From: Owenia fusiformis
Lineage: Eukaryota; Annelida; Polychaeta; Sabellida; Oweniidae
Reading direction: 5' to 3'
DNA length: 64,000 nucleotides
NCBI GenBank assembly: GCA_903813345.2
Contig: CAIIXF020000124.1
Location: 124,001 to 188,000 of the forward strand
Shown one piece after another: positions 38,601 through 50,600 of this stretch (its first letter is position 1; each line of letters opens with the position of its first letter). A program made the translations under genes and the position numbers. The notes under the pieces were generated by a model, which was given only the letters and a program-made list of their open reading frames with translations, was not told the origin of the DNA and did no database searches.

Positions 38601-41600
38601 TGAGCGTAGCGAGTGCTGATTTTTTCAGACTTGAAATCTTGCACCCAGTTGAAAATTTTTTTTGGGGAGAACACTGGGTTGTGTTTGGTAGAGAAGGGCT
38701 TGTATTCCAATATGGTTTTGTGTGGGAGAGAAGGGGTTGTATTCCAATATGGTTGTGTTTGGTAGAAAAGGCTTGTATTCAATTATGCTTGTGTTTGAAA
38801 GAGAAAGGCTTGTATTCCAATATGGTTGTGTGTGGTAGAGAAGGGCTTGTATTCAAATATGGTTGTGTTTGGAAGAGAAGGGCTTGTATTCTAATATGGT
38901 TGTGTGTGGTAGAGAAGGGCTTGTATTCCAATATGGTTGTGTGTGGTAGAGAAGGGCTTGTATTACAATATGCTTGTGTTTGGAAGAGAAGGGCTTGTAT
39001 TCTAATATGGTTGTGTGCGGTAGAGAAGGGCTTGTATTACAATATGGTTGTGTTTGGTACAAAAGGGCTTGTATTCCAGTATGGTTTTGTTTGGTAGAAA
39101 AGGGCTTGTATTCCAATGTGGTTGTGTGTGGTAGAGAAGGGCTTGTATTCCAATATGGTTGTGTTTGGTAGAATAGGGCTTGTATTCCAATATGGTTGTG
39201 TTTGGTAGAAAATGGCTTATTTCCAATATGGTTGTGTTTGGTAGAAAATGGCTTGTATTCCAATATGGTTGTGTTTGGAAGAGAAGGGCTTGTATTGCAA
39301 TATGGTTGTGTTTGGAAGAGAAGGGCTTGTATTCCAATATGGTTGTGTTTGGAAGAGAAGGGCTTGTATTCCAATATGGTTGTGTTTGGTAGAAAATGGC
39401 TTGTATTCCAATATGGTTGTGTTTGGTAGAAAAGGGCTTGTATTCCAATATGGTTGTGTTTGGTAGAAAAGGGCTTGTATTCCAATATGGTTGTGTTTGG
39501 AAGAGAAGGGCTTGTATTTCAATATGGTTGTGTTTGGAAGAGAAGGGCTTGTATTCCAATATGGTTGTGTTTGGTAGAATAGGGCTTGTATTCCAATATG
39601 GTTGTGTTTGGTAGAAAAGGGCTTGCATTCCAATATGGTTGTATTTGGTAAAGAAGTGCTCTTATCCCAATATGGTTGTGTTTGGTAGAATAGGGCTTGT
39701 ATTCCAATATGGTTGTGTTTGGTAGAATAGGGCTTGTATTACAATATGGTTGTGTTTAGTAGAAAAGGGCTTGTATTCCAATATGGTTGTGTTTGGTAGA
39801 ATAGGGCTTGTATTCCAATATGGTTGTGTTTCGTAGAAAAGGGCTTGTATTCCAATATGGTTGTGTTTGGTAGAAAAGGGCTTGTATTCCAATATGGTTG
39901 TGTTTGGTAGAAAAGGGCTTGTATTCCAATATGGTTGTGTTTGGAAGAGAAGGGCTTGTATTTCAATATGTTTGTGTTTGGTAGAGAAGGGCTTTGTTTG
40001 TGTTTGAGGGAGAAGGGCATATATCACAATAGGATTGTGTTTGATGAAAGGTATCGGTGGTCTTAGAAAAACAGGGGTGGTTTGAGAAAGGTATGGATGA
40101 TATTCAGGGAAGATTAGCAGCCATTATTCAAACTTGATTCTCCGTTGCCTGCAGTTGAACAATTTAGTAAAATTATTTCTTCAAGGTTCTCTTTGGACCA
40201 AACATTTTGTTGAAAGATGGTCATTACAAATAATCTTTGGTAGTATTCAAACTTCCATGGAACAGTTCTTGTCTTCAAAATACAAGATCACTAAATTCTG
40301 GGAATTTGTGTGTCATATCATTATTTTTCTACCAAATTACTTGGGGAAATTTAATTATAAGTTGGATAAAACAGTCTCATTATAATATGACCCCCTGTGT
40401 GAGCATTATTGTTACCAAATGGTTCTACTCCTGAGTGGCAACGGAGTGTATAGTTTGAATGACAGCTTCCCATCCTCCTTGGATGGTATTTGAAAGGTAA
40501 AGTTGGTTCAAAAAAGTATGGGTGGTCTCAGAAAGCAATGGGTGATTTTAGGAAGGTTTCAGTGATCTAAGAAAATTATGGTTGGTTTGAGAAAGGCAAC
40601 ACTGATTTTAAAAATGGGTGATCGGTAAACAATTTTAGAGACCAATACAGTATTTTTTTTATGGAATGATATTCAATTGACTTTATTTTTTAAATTATAA
40701 TACATTTCAAGACTTTTTACAATTTAAGTGTACAGTGTATAACAATTCTTCACATTGATCCTGTCCCTAGTATAAAGTCAATGCAGCGTTTTGTAACATG
40801 TTCATTATAATGCTCTGAATATCTACCGAAGTTTGATGCGATAGTAAAATGATTGGTCCCTTTGATGGTAAAATATTCATGCGAAACATCAAATTCATTG
40901 AACTTATCGCTCAAATCACTTGCATCTTTTTGTAGAAATGGAAATTCACTTTCAGCACAGAATAAGAGAAATTTAGGAATGCCGATGCCATTCATGGCTC
41001 GATTTTTCACATGGGTGAGAGGTGAAGATTTCTCCCATTCTGATTGGTCAGTTCCAAATCCTGGGATGATTATGAAGTGTTTTGCCATCCACGATGTTGC
41101 AATTCTTGGTACGGAGTATACCCCAGACATCGATATGATTCCCTGGAATATATACAATTTTAGGGTGAATAACACATGACATATGGAATATGAAAGATAT
41201 GCATCAGTTAAGAAATAGCTATATGGAGTGTTTTCTGTTAAAATGAATTCTACAAAATGGTTCACATGATCATAGAATACATTCAAATATTATCATGAAG
41301 TTCTAAAGAAAACCATTATATTGATTGATTGCTTAATGATGGTTTCATTCAAATTGTTTTGTTGCAATTGTACCTTAATAACACTTGGGTGACATCCAGC
41401 ATTCGTGAGATATGTGTTGTCAAGAGCAAGCAAAGTTGCTAAGTGTCCCCCTGCTGAGTGTCCTAGGAGGACTATGGATTCTGGGTCATATTGTCCCTGC
41501 CACTTTCTAGATTTGTGAAGCCAGGATATACAACGGGCCACAGATTTTACGGGTTGCGGGTGCTGCACTATGGGCACCTGAGTTTGAAGATATAGCAAAC

Positions 41601-44600
41601 TCAATTGTGATGTCATAATGAGTATGATGCTGAATATCATCATCTGTTGCTGTGATGTCATGATGAATTGTGATGTCATGTAACTAATGAATGCAAGACA
41701 CACCGGGAGAAAAATTGCAGCTTGTTTTGTCAAGTTGTAATTCTGAGAATTGAACATGATTACTATCCATATAAGGAGTTGCGTGATGGCTCCGTGCATA
41801 CAGAGTATTGTGAGCAGTGGATTCAAATCGGTCCATGTAGTCTCTAAGAGGTAGTCTTGTAAATCAACCACTGTTGGACATCCCGAGATAGCCATTAATA
41901 TTAATCCTAATATAAATACAGCACCAAACATGAGGTAATTTGTCAAAAATGACGTGACCAGCTCAGCTATGGTCCAGGGAAATTGCAATCGGCTAATTGG
42001 ATAAGAAATAACTGCACATGGGATGCCATTTTCCGCAAGTGTTTTTCCGAAATTAGCGTAAAATCTGAAGATTAACTGATGTACAAGAGCCATAAAAATG
42101 TTAGTGTCATATCTTGATATGAAATATTTCCATGACGCGTGATGCCCTCTTCTCCAACCGCCGCCATGTATGAACACAACTAAAGGTGGCGCTTTTGTTG
42201 AGTGGCTCGATGACTTGTTTGAACCAACATCATTGTGAGAATTGTTATTATCTGGTTTTGAGTGGTGAGAATTATTGTCAAATATCTGTTCATTTGTGTT
42301 ACCATGTATACTAGAGCTAGGATCATCCTGTAGTCTGCTTGTACCACCCTGTAACTTTAGATCATCCTCTAGAGCATTTCCAGATTTTCCTGGAATATAG
42401 AGGTCCAACTCTCTCTTGTTTAGTCCATCCTTATCTGTCCATATCCATGATTTGTCACTTTCCGGGGCCATATGGTTTGTTTCATCATCATATGTAAGAC
42501 CGTGTACCACATGGACACTATGTTTCCCCTTCATAATCTTACATGCCTTGTCCTTATTCCTATGTTTTATATTTTTATTCATGCTTTGAGTTTGTTAAAG
42601 TTAATGCATGAATTAAATATGTTTTGGTATTTAAGTATCATTATGACATCATACAAAAGGCTCTCAAATCCAATCATGAAGATTGAAATCTTCACTTCTC
42701 CATACTTTCAAGTTTTGTGTGTGAGTTGTTTACTATAATGTATATACTTATGCTAGTACTTTATCAATACTGTTCCGCTGTAGTGTTATTTCTCCCTTAT
42801 ACACATTGCTCTAACAATATAGCACTTCAAGGTTAAATATTTTTTCACAATCTTTACTCTTTCATCACTTTAACGGGTCGCTGGATTTGTATCCTCTGTT
42901 TCTTAACACTTATTATAGCTCTCTGTCTCTTCAAGTTCACTTCATTCTTTTATATGGATATTTAATCACTTGCATGTCAGTATTTAACTTTACTGTTAAA
43001 CTATCTGAGATAAAATGTCCTGTATCTATTGACTCTCGACTGCACCAAGGGTTATTTGTACACATATTTGGTTAACAGAATAACACCTTTATATTTATAT
43101 CCTTTATATTTTGACTATTTCATTGGAAGAATCACTTTTGATTGAGTTTACAGTTTCTTAATGAAAAATAAGGGACAGTTCCATTGAGGTCCATTCACCA
43201 TGTGGTTCAAATGAACAGCATATTTTTTTATCTTATTGTAGTACAATGATATTGTAAATTTCAACCTTTACACGTGTTCACTTGTGATAGGGAATTATCT
43301 CTCAGGTATTTACTGCAATCTGTTGTGCACACAGGCATATCTATATCATTTGTGTACCTATGACCTCCTTTTCAAATCATAAAGTTCTATTGTGCATGTA
43401 TTTATGATACTCCCTTGTTGATGTTCAGTGGCAGCCTGCCAGTGTGCAGCATCATCAAACTTGAGGTCGATCCATTCCTGTTTTGTATTCATTCAGTGAA
43501 AATAGAACATATACCTGCCCTGTTTATTTTGCTTATGAAAAAATCGTTTAGCTATGGCTCTTTATTGATTCTTTCTTTCCTTATTGCATGCTCTATAGAC
43601 TATCATAAATTCAATACGAAAATGTAGATGTTTTATAACAGCACTCTGTCGGAATATATTCTCTCTCAAGTGGTAAAGTATATGATTTTTTACTAGCAGA
43701 TTTGTTAATACATTTCTTAGATTATTCTGTAAGGATTAGAACTGTGTATTTACTGTAATCCTTTTCTGTACTGTTGTCTGAATGATTAGAATTAGTTAAT
43801 CTATTGGTATATCATGCTTGCCTACTCTCTGCTTCATCAAACTGCTATTTATTCATCAAGGATGTGTTAAACTAATATATTACTTTCATGCTTAGTGCAG
43901 TTAAACCTTGTTAATAAGTGAAACATCTTTTGCTTTGGTTCAGCTTAAATGTGTTAACTGTATTAATCAAAGAGGTTTAGTTAACCTTACAATAATGACT
44001 CATGAAACTGAAAAATGTTCTTAGCACTTCTACCAGAGGTAGGTTCAGTTGATATTAAATTGATGGGTCATGAGGCTGGGAAAAGTGTTCCACAAGCTCT
44101 TACAAAGGTGTTCCACGGAGGTGTTCCACTTACAAAGGTGTTCCACTTACAGAGGTGTTCCATTTACAAAGGTGTTCCACTTATAAAGGTGTTCCACTTA
44201 CAGAGATGTTTAAGTCACAGGGTCATGAAACTGGGAAAAGTGTTACACCAGATCTTACAAAGGTGTTCCACTTACACAGATGTTCCACTTACAGGAGTGT
44301 TCCACTTGACAAGTTTCACTTTATCATTGTTAACAACTAAATTCTTAACACATTATTCAAAAAATAATACTTGTAAGGAAGTGATGAAAGTGCACATGAT
44401 CTTAGGAGTTATTGTGACCTCTAACAATTTCACATTTAGTACTTTAGTCAGTGTTATTTCATATGCATGCATGTACTTAATACTACTTATGTCTTTATTA
44501 TCCTAAAACAAAAAAAGTCCAATGTAAAATAACAGGATATTAAAGTTCCACAATATTTTGTCATATATAATATAATATTAGATATGAAATATGAGTTTAC

Positions 44601-47600
44601 AGTAAATTGATAAAGATTTGATATGATATCAGTTAAGATTAAATTTAATTCTGTCATTTTATATGTCAAGTGATTCAAGTTCATTGTACTTATAGACCAC
44701 TTATATGTCGAACAGTCATTGTAACAATTCAAAAATTTGACCAGAGTGTCATCTTTAGACCAACATCGACCCAGGGTTTTAATTATTGGTGCAAATTGTG
44801 AGAAAAGATTTAGTTGACTCGACTTTGAATATACTGGATGTTGACTAAAAATGTGTTTTTTGATGTATTTATTTTTACAATACATGTGCAATGTATTAGA
44901 AACAGTACAGAGCTCCTCTTATATCAGAATTTTGAGATTCAGCACCTCCAATAATTCTAGGTACATTCAATGAAGATATTTTGTCCAAAATTGCAAAAAC
45001 CTACAATGTTGCGTTTAAAATTACAAATTAAGCAATTTCACCTCCAACAAAAACATTTTAGGAGAGCAGGAGCAGTGTAGCATTTGCAGTAGATGTTATT
45101 GTAATGTCACCACCACAAGTGGTGTCATATTATAGTCTCCAAATTTTTTTGTGGACAGTATTTGGCATTTGATGACTGGTGTTTGGCATTTGGCAGTTAG
45201 TGTTCGATGGTTGGTGTCTGTAACAAATAGCTGGTATTAACATTTTGCTTGTTAATACCTTGTATAGTTTTGTTATTCATCATCAAAACTAGCTTGGGCC
45301 ATATACCCCACCTGCACGTCACAGGCCAGATGAGAAGCGCTTCATAGCCCTGGAGCTGTGTTAAAGCCTGAATATTTGCAATTAAAATTTGATAAACAAT
45401 AACAACATTCTTTTAAAAAAAGAACATCTGTTAAAGTTACATTACTTCAACAAAAAAAACTAGTGGAACAACTCCACTTTGCAAATTATCAGGAAATGAT
45501 TTTATCAATTTTCTCATCAGCATGCTTCAAATTTATTTAATGATTATTTGCAATGATAACTGTGTTCCAATTATCCTCCATTGGTTACTTTTAGCTTGTA
45601 GTTTCATAGAAATCGACTTTTCTCATAATTTCCAATACATCATTGTTTTTAGTAAGAATCGTAATGTTCCCAATAATTTTCTATTTGAGTACCAAATATA
45701 CTATACATGTACATGTTTAATACAGAGCATTTGTGGCATTCATTATAGTGTTTTGGGTTCGTGCTTAACATTCCCTGGCTGGATCCAATCTATCTCTCTC
45801 TGTTTGACAATGCAGCTAAAGAATGAAACCAAAAGGCAAAATTATTAGAATTTATAATTTTAAACATGGAAATGTCACAAATCCTCAAACCAATGGATTA
45901 ACCAACTAGAAAAATAACCGATTAAATAACCGATTAAAATCGTGACAATACATCTGAAATAACACCATGGAAATACCGAAAATAAAAGGCAAAGTTATTG
46001 GAATTTATAAGCAAAATTCCTAAAAAAATCTGGTGCTTTTGGGTTAAAAACTGGAAAAAATTAACCCCATGTTAATTAACCCATGTATTATGTTTTGCAG
46101 GTTGAGGCCAGGGATGCTGAAGTTGACAGACTAGGAAGGATGTTGGACGGGGGTCGACCCTACGATGTTGTTGCCCTTGAGGCCAGAAACAGAGCCAATG
46201 AACGCCTTATATCTCAACTCAATATACAGGTAGGTCATGTCAATAAATGTTTTTCATCTCATGATACATATATTTGAATTCAATATATACTGGTATGTCA
46301 ACTCAATATTCTTATTTGTGTAATTTCCTGTAAGAAGAATTTTGATTTACGCCTGAGTCACATGTGCTCTGATTCATCGGCCTTCGATACTAAATACTCA
46401 ATCGGGTGGGCGACAGTTATTTTCTTGTATTCAATTTTCAAGTTTCCTGAACAGTCAATATGGCATTACGAAAATGGGTCTTCTGCGCATGTTAGAATTT
46501 TTCTTCAAACTCAACTTTTGTTCAAGTTGATACAATTGTCTTCCGAACTAGAGACTTAATTTTTCGAAAGATCTCAAAATGGTTTATCTATACTGAAAAT
46601 CTTAGATCCCAGAACGGATCATACGCTTTTGATTTTTTGAAGTGAGTTTCTATTGATCGGCAGATTTCTCTGACTGTTATTGGGTATTCCCAATTGGTTC
46701 GTTTCTAAGTACGAATATCTGCACTCTTATAACATCGGAACGACTGCCATATTTGAAATGAAAATATCACTAAATAGAGCTTTGCGCATTTCAGAATAAA
46801 TGGACTGTGAAAATGACTACATCCCCACTTACATGTTGTTCAAAAATTTTCATCTTTGAAATATATTGTAGCTCCTGATGATTTTAATCCTAAAATCACT
46901 GTGACATAGCATTAAATTGAAGAACAGACCCATTAGATTAACACAAGGGAAAATGTAATGTTCTACAGTAGCACAGATTTAGAAGAATGGCCTTTCATTT
47001 TAATTATTTATAATTTGTGCCGCATGGTCCAGTATGATATTTTCACATGAATACACAAAGGTAGTAGAAAATTATTAATTTATGAGGTTGTGGCAAAACA
47101 TGTAATATCTTTGGCTAGAGGTTAGTGTGTCAAGGCTTTGACTTTGTTATTTGCAATGGTTGGGAAGCAATGGCGTACCTTTGGTACTTTGGAGCAAAAC
47201 AAATTGTAAGTAATTTGATGAAAAGTGTTTGCTCTTTTTTTTAATTAGAAAATAATTGATATTTAATAGCGAAACTACCTGTTAATTAGCATTAGTTTTG
47301 CATTCATTTAAACAAATGAAATTGCCAAATTGAATGATATTAATGATGTTAATCAGGCTTTAAGGAAATTCAGGCAAAAAATGGAGTTACAATTAAAACA
47401 CTCAATTGGTTGTAGGTCAGTCAGTAAGCTTTGGTTAAATTTTCCTCATTTAAAATAATTTAGAATCACAATGTGTAATTGATTTTGTTACAAGTATTAA
47501 TTTTCCCCCTTTAAAATAAGGCAGTGATCTGACCCGGGTGCACCCCAGTTGTCCGAAACCCAGTTGTCTGAAACCCAGTTGTCCGAAACCCAGTTGTCCG

Positions 47601-50600
47601 AAACCCAGTTGTCCGAAACCCAGTTGTCCGAAACCCAGTTGTCCGAAACCCAGTTCTCCGAAACCCAGTTGTCCGAAACCCAGTTGTCCGAAACCCAGTT
47701 TTCCGAAACCCAGTTTTCCGAAACCCAGTTCTACGAAACCCAGTTCTCTGAAAAATTTAGTCATAATTTACCAGATAAAGGGGGACGCACCTCAGGCCAG
47801 TTTCATGTCATTTATTTGGCAAAATTAATGGCATGGACGCATTCTGATGTATAGATCTCGCTCTCACTTTGAATTGCATCCATTACACGGCGTTATCAGA
47901 ATGACAGGAACGGGGGATTTATTTTACATTGTGATTCTAAAAAAGCTCATCAAAACACAATATATATTACGGAACAGTTGATCTTATCTTATTCAATATA
48001 TTTTATATAGGCAAAATAAAATGAAACATTTTGAAACCGATAAAATAAGTTAACGCATAAAACTTTAGGAATAAACAGTACACATATTACGTTGTCAAAA
48101 TGTTTCGTCGCATTTAATTTCTTAGTCTCTGTCTCTTATCAAATCGTAAAATGTAAAAGAACAAAACATTCTAAACTTAATCACTTGGGATTAACTGGAA
48201 ACGAAGACAGGCTGTCCTCGTATCAAATTGGATGTTCTCCCATTCGCAAGAAGTTTCATTTTCGCCATGTACTCACTTCATCTTTTTGAATTTAATCTCT
48301 ATTTCTCGAACAGAGTACCTAAAATGAAGAATACTTTTTGGTTTCAAAAGATGTACACGTCAACTTTACTAAATAAATGCCCACTGGCTTGGTAAAACTA
48401 TTTCCCTTTTATGAACGCCCATCACACATTGGAAAAATGTTGTTCCCTCTCAAAAATCCCCATGGGGCATAAAGAAAATTGGTTTAAAAATTGTAGACCC
48501 CTATGTATGTTAATATGTAAACGCCACTTTGCAATGAGAATAGCATAATTTAACTTTGTTTATTTGAAGATCTGTATCACCTGTATTTTCGTCTTTCGAC
48601 AGTTTTTATTAGGCTAAATACTGGCCCATGGAGGAATCGTTCAGTTGATATTTACTCTCAAATACACCCTTTACCAATGAAAGAGTGCTCGTTCATAGAG
48701 CTGGATGGATTGGAGTGAAATATGTCAAGTGGAACATTTCAGAGTGCCAAGACCAACTCATTAATGTTAAATGGACCTCTCTCACTACGCTTGCCTTGGG
48801 GCCTCCGTACGGCGTATCCAGTTTTTTACACGCCACATGGTCGCGGTATAGAAATTATAACTCGGAGTTATAATATTTGTTCATTTCTGAGGTCCCGTAG
48901 AAATCAACTGGCTCAACAAGATTGAATCATTATTTGTCAATGTTTCACGATCACTTTTCCTAGCACTATGAATAACATTTATAAATTGCCCTGATGTAAA
49001 TAAAATGAAAAAAAGTATTATTTATCAACAGAAATTTAAATTCACCGTGCGGCTGCCTTGGGAAATGTGACTGTAAAAGTATGAGAGCGCAGAAATTCTA
49101 CGGCGAGCGTGGAAAAGCTATTGGCCGTAGAAATGATAGACCGCACGGTGGCCGTTGGAAATGTGACTGGGGTGTAATTCCCACAAATTGGGGACACATA
49201 TGCAATCCACGTTATTCTTCAGGGACAGAAAATGCAACCAATGATAAAATAAAAAATTGCATTTTGAATCCGACTGAGTCCTATTGATCCTCATAAATTA
49301 CCCCCTCCTCATACCAATTAAAATGTGCCCATCGTGCGCCTAATGCTAATGGCGCTGTCACACTGGTCGTGTCCCGTACCGTCTCTCAACGTACAAAGCA
49401 TTCAGGCCAAAATTTAAGGAATTAAGCTAGAGTGAGCTGTTTCAGAACGCCGTCTGAAACGCGTTCTGATTCTGAACCCACTGTATGCATTGGACGGTGG
49501 GAGGTCGTCCCTGCTTACACTTTCAGTATCTGACCCTATTATCACACCAAACTAGTTCTCACTACGCTCTCGAGAACGGGCTTAAACTGTATGGACGGAT
49601 TGGAAGTACTTAGAACCGTTTGGGGTCTACTTGCCTACTCGAAAGGGTAGTTCCAAAATTTCCACGTGGTCATCACTTTCTGCAATCACGCGGTCTTCGA
49701 CCGTTAATTGGAATTTTTGACCTGCCAGATGCTTGAAAATCAAGGATTGCGAGTCTCATATTGCACCGTTTTTCTTCCATTATACCATTAAAAGCAAAAC
49801 AAAGTTGCCTTTCTGTCGGTGCATTACTTTATTGTAAAGAGTTTCTCGTTCTAGCAGCGTTTTGGTCCCCACTCCCCAGCTGTTAGAAGGCCTTCTTACA
49901 GCTTGGGACCAAAATTACGCTGGAAGTAGGAACTCTGTTTAAGATGATAACGTACCATCAGAAAGAGATTTTTGTCATGCTTTGAATGGAACAAGTTTGA
50001 AGAAAAACGGTGCAGTATGAGACTCGTAATCCTTGATTTTCAAATATCCGGTAGGTCAAAAATTCAAATTAACGGTCGAAGTTAGGACCGCGTGGCAATT
50101 ATATCGAGTGACAACGTACTAACGACGAACAGGATGTGGGGCAAAGGTTGAACTGTCTCAGAATGTATTGGGAACGAGGTAGAAATAAAGAATTCATATG
50201 AACGAGTCATGCAAGATACTAAAGAGATACAAATGCATTTTGATACTCAGTTTTTGGGCAATTAAAACTCCCTGTCTGCATTGAGAAGTTATTTATTGTC
50301 CGGTGTATAATTTTGAAACATTATCCTAATTTTTCACAAAACTTTTTTTTGATTCTGCAATAATGGTTGACATCTATGGCACACTAAAAACGAATTTTTT
50401 TATGCAGGGTACGTACATGATACAGATCAAATCTTGGCTCTACTACAAACTATTACACACTTACTTCAACAGTTCAATATATCGCAAAACACAGTTTTGA
50501 TTTTGAACAATATCACCAATGGGAGAAATTCTTAAATCTAAATGTTTGGAAAGGAATACGTTTCTACTAAAACATACAAGCCTCTTATATTATGATGAAA

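Noticed and set aside
38600-40027. Open frames up to 210 codons on both strands (peptides such as EYKPFSTKHNHIGIQ or EKGLYSNMVVFG).
   Set aside because: They are translations of the 37-bp minisatellite in different phases; there is no start context, splice link or domain.
44015-44506. 163-codon + strand frame.
   Set aside because: Its first two thirds translate the 17-bp tandem repeat, with no domain outside it.
47450-47854. Frames encoding SETQL, PKPSC or LGFGQ repeats.
   Set aside because: By-products of the 15-bp array (a multiple of 3); three frames are open at once, and the sequence is a transposon terminus.
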